Counted from the first letter of the stretch, positions 16,792 to 26,009 are shown. The stretch: DNA of 33,256 bases from Bacteroidaceae bacterium (GCA_024697945.1 JAILRU010000102.1:1-33256); one strand, 5' to 3'. A program made the numbers and translations. Notes: generated by a model not told the origin, from the letters alone.

Positions 16792-16863
16792 ATATTATGA
16801 CTCCCGGTACATGAATGAAAATTATTCATTAATTGTAAATAGCGAATTAAATATTGCCATTTA

Positions 16864-16895
16864 TTTGTTTTTTGTTGTAGAAAAATGTATATTTG
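16864..16895 (+). promoter_or_regulatory. Promoter of the GLUG surface-protein gene
   Basis: TTTG (16864-16867), 20 bases, TATATTTG (16888-16895) match the Bacteroidetes promoter pattern. The ATG lies 74 bases past the -7 box. Confidence 0.7.
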
Positions 16896-16968
16896 CGGTG
16901 CAGTACATGAAAAACTATACAGAATAGAACAGTAGTTTTATAAATATTAACCCCAAAAACAATCTACT

Positions 16969-19900
16969 ATGAAAAGAAGATTTCTTCCAATGCTTCTGCT
17001 CATGCTGATAGGCGTGACAGGAAACATGAAGGCTTTGGCACAGGTTCCTGAACCCGACGGCCAATGGACCTTCAGCAACCCCGGGGACCTGATGGCTGCC
17101 TCGAAGGGAAGCTTGACTTTGAGTACTGCCGTGATTGGCCAATCCAGCATTACGGACGCGACCATCGACGAGGCCGGCATTACGGCTGCCGAGGGTCCGA
17201 CGACCGAAAGCGGCGCTATCTTCGTGCCTAAGGCTGCTGCCCTGAAGGTGGCACGTGCCGAGGGTGCAGAGGCATCCTACTCCTACACCTTCATGATGGA
17301 CATGATGGTGCCTGATGCCTACGTTTATGACGGCTTGTTCCAAACGAGCGGTAGTAACGTCAACGACGGCGAGCTCTTCATCAGCAAGGGCCAGATTGGC
17401 ATCGGTGCCCTGGGTGGCTACTACGGCCGTATCTGGAACAACGTCTGGTATCGCGTTGTCTTCACCATGAGCGAGGGCTCAGCCAAGGTCTATGTGAACG
17501 GCAAGAAAGTCATTGACTATGAGACCTCCGATGCCCGTTACGAGATTGACCCGTGGGGCTTCTGGCTGTGCTGCGACGAGGACGGCGAAGCATCCGACAC
17601 CTACGTCAGCGAGGTGGCCTTTTGGGAGACTCCCCTCACCGACGCACAGGTGACTGCGATGGAGGTTCCCGCTCCCGAGCCCTGGATTAAGAGCGTGAGC
17701 GAGATTAACGAGGGCGACCAGTTCTACATCATCAGCGACCGTGCCAAGTTCAACGGCAGCACCACCGCCCAGCCCAAGGCTATGGCTTCCCAGCAGGCAA
17801 GTTTCCCCACCACATGGGGCGAACAATATGTCTATTGGGGCGACCTCAACAAGGATGCTGACGGCTTCATCTGGACTGCCGAAAAGGTTGGCGACCAGTG
17901 GGCTTTCCTCAACAAGGAAAACAGCAAGTACATCGGCAACATGAACACTGGCGAGAACGACGTCATCTTCTCCGACACACCCGTTGGCTACACACTCACC
18001 GACCTTGCTGATGGTGAGGGCAACTTCTACATGACCAACGACGAGTCTGAGCACTCCCTCCACGTTCAGGGCTACCTGCGTTCCGACCGTGGAAGCAACA
18101 GCCTTGCCAAGCAGGAAGTGGGCGACGACAACTATGAGAATGCCGACTCACCTCGCAACGGCTATCCCGGACGCTGGCACTTCGTGAAAATTGGCGGCAG
18201 CGAACCCGTAGAGACTGGCATGAAGATTGAGACTGAAGCCGACTTCATTGCTTTTGCAGAGGCAGTAAACGGCGGCGAAACAACCCTCGAAGCCTATCTG
18301 GCAGCCGACATCGAACTGACCGACAACACAATGGTTGGCACAAGCGCTAACCAGTTTGCCGGCATCTTCGACGGCAAGGGACATACCATTACCTACAATT
18401 ATGAGGTAGCCGAAAACTACGGCGGTCTCTTCAGTTATACAAACGGAGCCACCATCAAGAACCTCCGCGTGGAAGGCACTGCTGTCGTTACCGCTATCCA
18501 CTTCGGTGCTCTCCTTGGTAGAGTCAGTGGCGACAACCTCATTGAGAAGGTGATTACCAACGTCAACATCACCGGACAGAGGTCGGGCGTAACAGGCGAC
18601 GGCGGCATGTGCGGACGTAACGACGGCACCATCACCTACAACTATTGCGCCACACTCGGCAAGATGGGCTACGAAGGCAGCTCCATGTATAGCCCCTTCA
18701 ACGGCTATTCAGCAGGCACAACCACTCTGAACAACTGCTATACGCTTTGCGAACTCACAGAAGGCACAGGCGACGGCAACTGCTTCACCATGTCGCATCA
18801 AGGTGGTACCAACTCCTACAACAACAGCTACTACCTCACCCTCGTCGGAACATATAAGGGCGGTATTCAGACGACAGCCGAACAGGTTGAAAGCGGAGAG
18901 CTTTGCTATCTGCTCAATGGCGACCAGAGCACCATCGGATGGTATCAGACACTTGGCGAGGATGCCATGCCCGTTCCATTTGATTCACATGCACAGGTTT
19001 ATGCAAACGGCGAACTGAAGTGCGACGGCACAAGTGTAGGCGGCGAACTCACCTATAGCAATTCCGCTACCTCCACGATTCCTCCTCACACCTTCGAGGA
19101 CGGCTGGTGCTCAGTCTGCGGCGCATGGGATGCAAGCTATCTCACACCCGATGATTCTGACTATTACAGAATCGCCACTGCCAAGGACCTCGCATGGATT
19201 GCTGAGTTCATCGCACAGGGCAATCCCGCCATTAACGTGAAGATGACAGCCGACATCGACATCACCGAGTACCCCGACCTGATGATTGCAACCGAGACAA
19301 ACCAGTTCGCAGGCATTTTCGACGGTCAGGGTCACACCATTACCTATAACTATCCGAGCGTAACCGAGAAGTGGCGCGGCCTGTTCCGTGCCGTCAACGG
19401 AGCCACCATCAAGAACCTCCGTGTAGAAGGCGCTGCCACCGTCACTAACATCCACTACGGCGCACTCATTGGCGTAGCCTACGGCACCGTTCTCGTTGAG
19501 AATGTCGTAACCGACGTGGATATCACCGGTAAGTCCTCGACAGGCGTACAGGGCGACGCAGGCATGCTGGGAGCCAACTATGCCGACATCACCTTCAACA
19601 ACTGCGCAACACTCGGTGAGATGGGCTACGAAGGCACCTCCATGTACAGCAGCTTCTCCGGCTGGTCTAACGGCAGCTCCAACACCACTCTGAACAACTG
19701 CTACACCACCTGCAAGCTCACCGACGGCACAGGCACAGGCAACTGCTTCACTCTGACACACACAGGCGGTCCAGTCACCATCAACAACAGCTACTACCTC
19801 TACGAGGTTGGCACCGTTCAGGGAACAGCCTTCACCGAGGACATGCTTGCAAGCGGTGAGCTTTGCTACAAGCTCAACGGCGACCAGAGCGTCATCGGCT

Positions 19901-21813
19901 GGACACAAACCCTCGGCACAGACCAGCAGCCCCAGCCCGGCACAGGAAGCCTGCAGGTTTATGCCACTGGAGCTGTACGCTGCGACGGTGAGCCTTTGCC
20001 CGACAGCCCGCTCGTTTATACCAATACTGAAGGTTCCATCGAGTTGCCTCCCCACCAGTTCGGAGAAGACGGCACCTGCACAGTCTGCGGCAGCCCGAAG
20101 GAGAATGGCGACGGCTTCCTGCTCATTGCCAACGCCCAGCAGCTCAACTGGTTCGCTCAGAAGGTGGCAGGCGGTAAAACCGACCTGAAGGCCATCCTCA
20201 CAGCCGACATCAACCTGGCTGAGACCGAAAGCTATGCCGACCTGATGATTGGTACAGAAGCCAACCCCTATGCCGGCATCTTCGACGGAGCCCGTCACAC
20301 CATCACCTATAGCTACACCGTAGCCGACAAGTGGCGCGGACTCTTTGCTTTCGTCAAGGACGCCACCATCCGCAACCTCTATGTCAAGGGCGATGCATAC
20401 GTGACCAACATCCACTACGGAGCACTCATTGGCCGTGCCGATGGAACAGTCCTCGTTGAGAACGTCATAACCGATGTCGATATCACCGGCGCAATGAACC
20501 AGGTAACCGGCGACGGCGGCATGTTGGGAGCAAACTACGCCAACATCACCTTCAACAACTGCGCAACACTTGGCACGCTCGGATATCCCGGCAGCTCCAT
20601 GTACAGCAGCTTCTCCGCATGGTCCAACGGCAGCTCCGCCACAACCCTCAACAACTGCTACTCACTCTGCGAGCTCACCGAGGGCACAGGCACAGGCAAC
20701 TGCTTCACCCTGACGCACCAGAGCGGTTCCGTTACCATCAACAACAGCTACTACCTCAACCTGATTGGAAAGCTCGTTGGCGGTACACAGATAACAGCCG
20801 AACAGGTAGCCAATGGTGAACTCTGCGCTATGCTGGGCAATGGCTGGTATCAGAACATTGGCGAGGACGCATATCCCGTCTTCGACAAGACCCACAACAC
20901 CGTTAAGCAGATAACCGATGCAGGCTACGCCACCATGTACATCCCCGATGCAGTGGACGTTCCCGCTGGTGTTGAGGTCTTCACTGGCGAATACGAAGAA
21001 GACTGGCTGAAGCTCAATCCCGTGGAAGAAACAGTTCCCGCTTGGGAGCCCGTCGTACTGAAGGGTACTCCTGGCATCTACAGCTTCAAGCCCGCTACCC
21101 CAACCGAAAATACCGTTGAAAATGTCTTCGCAGACTTCGGCTTTGAGAATGCAGAAGACCTTGGCACCTTCACAATTGGAGAGCTGACCTTCGAGTTCGA
21201 TTTGGGCACCAATACAAATGGCAACACTCCCAAGTACTACACCTCTGGTAGTGCAGCACGTTTCTATGCCGGCAACACCATGACCATCTCTGCTCCAGGT
21301 CCTATCACCCAGATAGAGTTTACCTTTGCTGGTACCAATTACACTCCAAAGAGTGATTCTTACGAGTTCAGCGATGGCACCTACACCATGGCAACCAAGA
21401 CATGGACTGGCGAGACCGAGAGCTTGACAGTTACCAATACAGGCACATCCCAGTGGCGCATCGTCAGCATGGTAGTGACCTATGGAGGCTATGCCCCCAA
21501 CATCGCAGGCAACGTCCTGAAAGGCGCAGCCGAGGATATTGATGGCGTCGGCAAGTATGTACTCGCTCAGCCCGAAGGCGAAGAGGTGGGCTTCTATCTG
21601 GCTTCCACCGGCACCATCAAGGCTGGCAAGGCATATCTCGAAAACGCAAGCGGTGTGAAGGCATTCCTCTTCGCGGGTAACGATGCAACAGGCCTTGAAA
21701 GAGTTCAAGATGTTCAAGAAGTTCAAGGTGCTATCTACAACCTTGCTGGTCAGCGCATCCAGAAGATGCAGCGCGGCATCAATATCGTAGGTGGAAAGAA
21801 GATTTTAAAATAA
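16969..21813 (+). CDS. Large GLUG-repeat surface protein
   Basis: Secreted protein of 1614 residues. A signal peptide (MKRRFLPMLLLMLIGVTG, cleaved near ALAQ) is followed by a LamG/concanavalin-like domain (about 25-230), then a lectin-like beta domain (about 235-410) ending GRWHFVKIGG. Three long modules follow at about 418-715, 725-1025 and 1045-1310; each contains FAGIFDGxGHTITYNY, a GLUG-like GLF...GATIKNLRVEG, a NNC-type strand and an ELCYxLNGDQ block. The first two modules end in a C-x-x-C motif (CSVCG, CTVCG) that leads into the next module. The C-terminal portion holds a further beta domain and ends IYNLAGQRIQ...GINIVGGKKILK, a type IX secretion sorting tail. Function is unknown; adhesion or glycan binding is plausible. 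It has its own promoter and is followed by a 50-residue ORF and a terminator. Confidence 0.9.
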   Translation: MKRRFLPMLLLMLIGVTGNMKALAQVPEPDGQWTFSNPGDLMAASKGSLTLSTAVIGQSSITDATIDEAGITAAEGPTTESGAIFVPKAAALKVARAEGAEASYSYTFMMDMMVPDAYVYDGLFQTSGSNVNDGELFISKGQIGIGALGGYYGRIWNNVWYRVVFTMSEGSAKVYVNGKKVIDYETSDARYEIDPWGFWLCCDEDGEASDTYVSEVAFWETPLTDAQVTAMEVPAPEPWIKSVSEINEGDQFYIISDRAKFNGSTTAQPKAMASQQASFPTTWGEQYVYWGDLNKDADGFIWTAEKVGDQWAFLNKENSKYIGNMNTGENDVIFSDTPVGYTLTDLADGEGNFYMTNDESEHSLHVQGYLRSDRGSNSLAKQEVGDDNYENADSPRNGYPGRWHFVKIGGSEPVETGMKIETEADFIAFAEAVNGGETTLEAYLAADIELTDNTMVGTSANQFAGIFDGKGHTITYNYEVAENYGGLFSYTNGATIKNLRVEGTAVVTAIHFGALLGRVSGDNLIEKVITNVNITGQRSGVTGDGGMCGRNDGTITYNYCATLGKMGYEGSSMYSPFNGYSAGTTTLNNCYTLCELTEGTGDGNCFTMSHQGGTNSYNNSYYLTLVGTYKGGIQTTAEQVESGELCYLLNGDQSTIGWYQTLGEDAMPVPFDSHAQVYANGELKCDGTSVGGELTYSNSATSTIPPHTFEDGWCSVCGAWDASYLTPDDSDYYRIATAKDLAWIAEFIAQGNPAINVKMTADIDITEYPDLMIATETNQFAGIFDGQGHTITYNYPSVTEKWRGLFRAVNGATIKNLRVEGAATVTNIHYGALIGVAYGTVLVENVVTDVDITGKSSTGVQGDAGMLGANYADITFNNCATLGEMGYEGTSMYSSFSGWSNGSSNTTLNNCYTTCKLTDGTGTGNCFTLTHTGGPVTINNSYYLYEVGTVQGTAFTEDMLASGELCYKLNGDQSVIGWTQTLGTDQQPQPGTGSLQVYATGAVRCDGEPLPDSPLVYTNTEGSIELPPHQFGEDGTCTVCGSPKENGDGFLLIANAQQLNWFAQKVAGGKTDLKAILTADINLAETESYADLMIGTEANPYAGIFDGARHTITYSYTVADKWRGLFAFVKDATIRNLYVKGDAYVTNIHYGALIGRADGTVLVENVITDVDITGAMNQVTGDGGMLGANYANITFNNCATLGTLGYPGSSMYSSFSAWSNGSSATTLNNCYSLCELTEGTGTGNCFTLTHQSGSVTINNSYYLNLIGKLVGGTQITAEQVANGELCAMLGNGWYQNIGEDAYPVFDKTHNTVKQITDAGYATMYIPDAVDVPAGVEVFTGEYEEDWLKLNPVEETVPAWEPVVLKGTPGIYSFKPATPTENTVENVFADFGFENAEDLGTFTIGELTFEFDLGTNTNGNTPKYYTSGSAARFYAGNTMTISAPGPITQIEFTFAGTNYTPKSDSYEFSDGTYTMATKTWTGETESLTVTNTGTSQWRIVSMVVTYGGYAPNIAGNVLKGAAEDIDGVGKYVLAQPEGEEVGFYLASTGTIKAGKAYLENASGVKAFLFAGNDATGLERVQDVQEVQGAIYNLAGQRIQKMQRGINIVGGKKILK
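18220..20890 (+). repeat. Three tandem about 0.9-kb coding modules
   Basis: Modules of the GLUG protein start near 18220, 19140 and 20110. Long stretches are nearly the same at the DNA level, for example the segments around 19440-19800 and 20400-20760. Such repeats can recombine, and they are prone to assembly collapse. Confidence 0.8.
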
Positions 21814-21819
21814 GAAGTT

Positions 21820-21972
21820 ATGAAATACATTAAGCCCTCTATTCAAATAGAAGAGGCACAAGCCTCACAGATGTTGGCTGAGAGCCTGCCCATCATCAGC
21901 GGCACCACCGTCGATGGCAGCGATGCCCTCACCAAGGAAGACGACAACTGGAACATCTGGGCCGACGAATAA
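21820..21972 (+). CDS. 50-residue uncharacterised peptide
   Basis: Small ORF starting 6 bases after the stop of the GLUG surface-protein gene. It reads MKYIKPSIQIEEAQASQ... SLPIISGTTVDGSDALTKED... ending NWNIWADE. The first 20 residues begin basic and then form a likely amphipathic helix; the rest is acidic with two Trp near the end (net negative). There is no signal peptide and no membrane segment. The terminator directly after it shows the transcript includes it. The MKYIKP...E start recalls short ORFs I have seen near Prevotella surface-protein genes, but I cannot name a family. A role as a RiPP-like precursor, a regulator or a partner of the surface protein is speculative; no modification enzyme lies nearby. 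Confidence 0.7.
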   Translation: MKYIKPSIQIEEAQASQMLAESLPIISGTTVDGSDALTKEDDNWNIWADE

Positions 21973-21994
21973 TCCACCAGATTCCCTGATAATC

Positions 21995-22028
21995 AAACAG
22001 CGGCTACCGACTCCGATAGCCGCTGTTT
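21995..22028 (+). terminator. Intrinsic terminator after the GLUG gene and small ORF
   Basis: A perfect 12-bp stem, AAACAGCGGCTA (21995-22006) with TAGCCGCTGTTT (22017-22028), has a 10-base loop and is followed by a T-rich run. It lies 22 bases after the small ORF's stop. Confidence 0.9.
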
Positions 22029-22051
22029 TCATTTTGGGGGTTCGACCACCG

Positions 22052-22080
22052 AAAAAGTACAAAGTACAAAAGTACTTTTT
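22052..22080. terminator. Possible bidirectional terminator hairpin
   Basis: AAAAAGTAC (22052-22060) and GTACTTTTT (22072-22080) form a 9-bp stem flanked by A and T runs on either side. The stem has only a small GC core, so it is a weaker candidate than the hairpin at 21995. Confidence 0.5.
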
Positions 22081-22151
22081 TATAAGCATAATATACTCCA
22101 TACGCATTTTTTTGCCTTAAGATTTTGTATTTCACGTAGTAATTCGTAAAT

Positions 22152-22691
22152 TTGACATTCGTCGAAATTACTCTCGCTCGGCGTCCGCAGAACGGTCAGT
22201 CGTTCAATAGCGAGGGCATATTGGAAATCCCAGAAATTGTCTTGGAAGAGTTGATACAGAATGCGCTGGTACACCTCGACCTGCTGAAACCTGCCGCCAT
22301 TCGTCTGTTGGTGTTCGATAATCGCATAGAGATTGTGAACCCAGGCTGTCTCCCTGACGGTCAGACTATCGAGGAAATGTTGATGGGCAACTCTGACCCT
22401 CGCAATCCCCAGTTGGCGCAATTCGGCTCCAAGACGATGCCGTACAGAGGACTTGGTTCTGGCATACCACGTGTGATGGCAGAAAATTGTGATGTAGAAC
22501 TGATAGACCGTCCCGACGGCAATCAGTTCATTGCTCGCATCTGGCGCACTACCCAAAAGGACGAATCTACTACCCAAAAGGCTAATGAAGAGTTAATTTC
22601 TGCTACCCAAAAGGAAAAAGAAGCTACCCGAAAGGCTAAAAGATTCCCAAACAGATTCTCCTCCACTTGCAGGCTGCTCACTGTCGGGTAG
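22152..22691 (+). pseudogene. Truncated AlbA/HATPase-type ATP-binding regulator remnant
   Basis: The translation matches the middle-to-C-terminal part of COG2865-type proteins (AlbA_2 plus HATPase_c_4): LEIPEIVLEELIQNALVH, RIEIVNPGCLPDG, NSDPRNPQLA, MPYRGLGSGIPRVM, then TTQK repeats that usually precede a winged-helix domain. The N-terminal AlbA domain (about 250 residues) is missing, the frame opens with a TTG just after a stop, and similarity stops around 22640, beyond which the sequence belongs to the converging LRR remnant. It is most likely non-functional, though a truncated protein cannot be excluded. Confidence 0.8.
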
Positions 22692-23962
22692 CAATACACA
22701 TCATTCGCATTGCTGTCGAAGAAGGCATATTGTCCGATGATGGTCATGCTCAGAGGAATGGTGATGGTGTTTATATGATGACATTGGGCAAAGCCATTTC
22801 ACCTATCTTGGTAACACCTTCTTCAAAGACGAGGGTCTGGATCTCATCCCTAAATTCATACCAAGGTGTATCATTAACTTTTCCATAGTCGCTCATCTCA
22901 CCGCCTTCGGCTGTAGGGATTACGGTAAGTGTGGTGCCCTCCATACGGCAAAGGGTAGTACCGCTCGTCCATTCCTGGATGGACTCCTCTTGGGTAATGT
23001 TGACATCCTCGTCGCCTACCACCAGGCTGTATTGGCCATTGGAAGCTGTCAGAACCTGTCCGCCTGCCATCACCTTGGAACGCGAAGTGATGGTATTGCC
23101 TTCTATGGAGAAAGTTACGGTCTCGCCCTTGACTGCCAGACGGCTTCCCATGTAAGACAATCCATTCTCGTAGGCAATGATATTCGATACGCTGTAGTTC
23201 GCTGTAGGCGTACCAAAGTTCAAGGTGGCTCCGGGAATCAGACAAGCGATATAGAAGCCCGGCTGAGTACCAACGATGGGACGTCCGGCATCCATATACA
23301 GGCTATGCTGCACCACGCTCGTCTCGTCCTTGGAGCCAACAATACCGTACTCCTCAATATCGCCCTCTATTCTTGCGACGCTGGAGCATCCCAGCACCTT
23401 GGCTCCGTTCTTCAGCATTCCAGCCACATGACCCACGCGCTCTTCTCCCCCGTAACTTCACACTCGATTCCACGTAGCAGTTAACAATACTGGCATTTTC
23501 TGCACCACCGGCAATGCCGCCAACATGCTCGTCGCCCGTAATGGTACTATTCACTATCTGCACATCTTCCACGCTGCCGCCACTGATGTATCCGAACAGG
23601 CCGGCATAATCGCTGTCCTCCTCCTTGAGGTGTACACCACTGATGGAAAAACTGCCACTGTTGAAGCTTCCTCTGAACGGATGCTCCTTTGTTCCGATGG
23701 GAGTCCAAGTGTTGCGGTTCAAGTTGAGGTGGGCCCTCAGCGTAATGGTCTTGTTCTTGAAGTCAGAACCTTTGTTGACCATGTAGGCAAACTTTGCCAG
23801 GTCCTTTTCATTGTTGATGTCGAAGCTGATTCTTGAATTGTAGTCGTTACCCCAGCTTTGGCTTTGGTAGTTTTTATCACTCCAACTACCGCTTTGGGCC
23901 ATCGCAGTTCCTGAACACAGAATGAACGACATCGCTATTGAACATAGTATTCTTCTTATCAT
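22680..23962 (-). pseudogene. Frameshifted GLUG-LRR surface protein remnant
   Basis: The gene starts intact with a signal peptide (MIRRILCSIAMSFILCSGTAMA) and GLUG-type repeats (SDYAGLFGYISGGSVEDVQIVNSTITG). At about 23445-23456 the frame shifts: the continuation GHVAGMLKNGAKVLGC is in another frame, consistent with one extra base in the T-T of the minus-strand AAGTTACGGG. A second shift near 22765-22775 separates GVTKIGEMALPNV from the LRR-like TITIPLSMTIIGQYAFF. The gene then breaks off near 22680-22690, where the other remnant begins. Two frameshifts plus a truncated end indicate decay, unless the shifts are sequencing errors. The original protein was probably a secreted BspA-like surface protein. 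Confidence 0.8.
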
Positions 23963-23990
23963 ATGTTAATTTTTATTTTGTATTTGCATG

Positions 23991-23998
23991 CAAATATA
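23991..23998 (-). promoter_or_regulatory. -7 box of the GLUG-LRR remnant
   Basis: On the minus strand TATATTTG fits TAnnTTTG, 29 bases before the remnant's ATG. No good -33 element is seen. Confidence 0.45.
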
Positions 23999-24072
23999 CA
24001 CAAATTCCATAGAATATGATATTATCTTGCAGAAAAAGAAGAGAAAATAAAACATTTTTGCTCACTTATTCG

Positions 24073-24080
24073 TACCTTTG
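24073..24080 (+). promoter_or_regulatory. -7 box of the GH43-MBL gene
   Basis: TACCTTTG fits TAnnTTTG and lies 69 bases before the ATG at 24150. It overlaps an in-frame TTG at 24078, which therefore cannot be the translation start. Confidence 0.55.
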
Positions 24081-24149
24081 CCCAGAAATTACGATAAACA
24101 ATGTCCACACATCAGGCTGAACCAAATAACAAATATGTATATGATTACT

Positions 24150-25802
24150 ATGAATAGACTGATAACTATCATCGTCTGCATTCTGTGTATTTTCAAAGCA
24201 CAGGCGCAAACAAGAAATCCTGAGATTCGACACGATGTTCCCTTAGACTCAATCCGTCTGAGTGACCCAGCCATACTTGCAGATCAAAAGACAAAGATGT
24301 ATTACATGACTGGCACAGGTGGAATGATGTGGCGTAGTCACGACCTGAAGCTATGGGAAGGGCCTTTTCGAGTAACTGAATTTGACAAGGATTCGTGGAT
24401 GGGACCGAACCCTATGATATGGGCTGCAGAACTTCATCAAACAGGAGACGGATGGTACTATTACTTCGCTACTTTCACTAATCGCGAGGTAAAAATCGAT
24501 ACTGTTCGGGGTAACGTCATTGAACGCAGGGCCTGTCAGGTTCTACGTTCCGACAATCCCATGGGACCTTATCGCACATTTGGTGATGCCACCTATCTGC
24601 CAGCCTATCGTCCCACACTCGACGGAACACTCTGGCGTGACACGGATGGCAAGCCCTATATGGTTTTCTGTGGCGAATGGTTGCAGAATTGGAATGGCAC
24701 CATCGAGAAAATTGAGTTGAAGCTTGATTTTAGAGGCACTGTTGGTGAACCGAAGATACTTTTCCGTGCAAGCGATTCACCTTGGAGCCGCGAAAAAGAC
24801 AGCGACGGAAACATCACATGGAACAAAGTAACCGATGGCCCGTGGCTATTCCGCACCGGGACAGGACGCTTAGGTATGCTCTGGACTTCATGGGTATTTG
24901 GTGATTACACTCAAGGAGTGGCATACTCAGAAAGCGGGACGCTGGACGGCCCTTGGATTCAGGAACCCAATCCCATTACTCCTCCGAACTTTGGTCATTC
25001 GATGCTATTCCAACGATTTGATGGTCAATGGATGATGTCAATTCATAGCCACTCCAACGACCACAGAGGCCGAACCGTTCGGATACCTCACCTCTTCGAG
25101 GTTGACCTGTCTGGTGACAAACTGATTGTAAACACAGATAACTACGAGGTGGATGTGTTCAAAACGAAGAGCGGAAAGGTGGTCAAGTTCCACGCGCTGA
25201 TGCACTCGAGTATCCGCATAGAGTACGACGGCAAGGAAATTGAGATTGACCCGTGTGCCAAACTACGCGAGCGGACGGTGGACTACACCGCGATGCCCAA
25301 GGCCGACTATCTTTTCGTGACGCATGAGCATTTCGACCACTACGACTCCACGACCATCGCACTACTCACGAAAGAGCAGACGCAGTTGATAATGAACAAG
25401 CGTTGCGTCGATATGTATGGTTCGGGCACCGTAATGGTCAATGGTCAAAGTAAGATGTTCAATGATATTAAGGTAGAAGCGGTACCGGCGTACAATACTA
25501 CGGAAGGCCACCTGCAGTTCCATCCCAAGGGACGCGACAATGGCTACATCCTGACCCTCGACGGGCTGCGTATCTATATCGCTGGTGATACGGAGGACAT
25601 CCCAGAGATGGAAAATATCAAGGACATCGACATTGCCTTCCTGCCCTGCAACCAGCCTTTCACGATGACACCAGAACAGCTTGTCCGTGCCGCCAAGGTC
25701 ATCAAACCCAAGGTGCTATTCCCATACCACTATGGTCACAGCACGATTCCCCAACAATTGCAAAGCGAAGGGATAGACGTGAGAATCAGGCATTATGAAT
25801 AA
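24150..25802 (+). CDS. GH43-like domain fused to metallo-beta-lactamase-fold hydrolase
   Basis: Secreted protein of 550 residues with two enzyme-like parts. Signal peptide MNRLITIIVCILCIFKAQA. Residues about 25-330 form a five-bladed GH43-type propeller: SDPAIL (Asp39), PTLDGTLWRD (Asp158) and VTDGPWLF (position 229, where many family members have Glu). Residues about 333-550 are an MBL-fold hydrolase that begins DVFKTKSGK and has THEHFDH (392-397), AGDTEDIPEM (Asp480) and PYHYGHS (His527), all metal ligands present. Bacteroidales encode close relatives of this second part as separate exported proteins of about 230-250 residues, also starting DVFxTKSGK after the signal peptide, so the join near 25146 looks like a gene fusion. 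Pentose-glycan cleavage plus lactone or ester hydrolysis is possible. ATG 24150 is chosen by the signal peptide and promoter; ATGs at 24135 and 24141 are alternatives. Confidence 0.85.
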   Translation: MNRLITIIVCILCIFKAQAQTRNPEIRHDVPLDSIRLSDPAILADQKTKMYYMTGTGGMMWRSHDLKLWEGPFRVTEFDKDSWMGPNPMIWAAELHQTGDGWYYYFATFTNREVKIDTVRGNVIERRACQVLRSDNPMGPYRTFGDATYLPAYRPTLDGTLWRDTDGKPYMVFCGEWLQNWNGTIEKIELKLDFRGTVGEPKILFRASDSPWSREKDSDGNITWNKVTDGPWLFRTGTGRLGMLWTSWVFGDYTQGVAYSESGTLDGPWIQEPNPITPPNFGHSMLFQRFDGQWMMSIHSHSNDHRGRTVRIPHLFEVDLSGDKLIVNTDNYEVDVFKTKSGKVVKFHALMHSSIRIEYDGKEIEIDPCAKLRERTVDYTAMPKADYLFVTHEHFDHYDSTTIALLTKEQTQLIMNKRCVDMYGSGTVMVNGQSKMFNDIKVEAVPAYNTTEGHLQFHPKGRDNGYILTLDGLRIYIAGDTEDIPEMENIKDIDIAFLPCNQPFTMTPEQLVRAAKVIKPKVLFPYHYGHSTIPQQLQSEGIDVRIRHYE

Positions 25803-25907
25803 TACCGGGTCAATGTCTTATGGTCAGATAAAAAAAGATTCCTAATCTCTCGACCAAGAATCTTCAACCTTAAAAATCTAATACCATGAAAAACACTTTT
25901 GCTTCAG

Positions 25908-25982
25908 CGGTGCGGACGAGGCTCGAACTCGCGACCCCTAGCGTGACAGGCTAGTATTCTAACCAAACTGAACTACCGCACC
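25908..25982 (-). tRNA. tRNA-Asp (GTC)
   Basis: Reverse strand folds as a cloverleaf. The acceptor GGTGCGG pairs with CCGCACC, followed by discriminator G. The anticodon stem CTAGC/GCTAG encloses CTGTCAC, giving anticodon GTC (Asp). The T arm reads GCGAG-TTCGAGC-CTCGT. CCA is not encoded. A -7 box lies 20 bases upstream. Confidence 0.95.
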
Positions 25983-26001
25983 TTGTGCTTATTTGCGAAT
26001 G

Positions 26002-26009
26002 CAAAGATA
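26002..26009 (-). promoter_or_regulatory. tRNA-Asp -7 box
   Basis: On the minus strand TATCTTTG fits TAnnTTTG and stands 20 bases before the tRNA 5' end. No TTTG is seen at the standard spacing. Confidence 0.55.

Larger units (their letters stand above)
16632..16968. other. Intergenic region with hairpins and a direct repeat
   Basis: No ORF of note. The first half is GC-richer, with GCTAAAGC motifs (around 16685 and 16712) and a 23-base direct repeat at 16745-16791. The second half is AT-rich and carries the promoter of the next gene at 16864-16895. The long leader between promoter and ATG (about 70 bases) shows no obvious riboswitch. Confidence 0.6.

Noticed and set aside
19111..20415. 434-residue minus-strand frame rich in Val, Gly, Cys
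   Set aside because: It mirrors the repeated modules of the GLUG protein; composition is that of a shadow frame.
22147..22154. TAAATTTG, a possible -7 box before the AlbA/HATPase remnant
   Set aside because: It overlaps the first codon of the open frame and would leave no leader; likely chance in AT-rich DNA.
25833..25865. AAGATTC/GAATCTT inverted repeat after the GH43-MBL gene
   Set aside because: A 7-bp AT-rich stem with a long loop and no T-run does not support a terminator call.
25886..25954. Short ORF starting MKNTFASAV
   Set aside because: It runs through the tRNA-Asp gene on the opposite strand and has no support.
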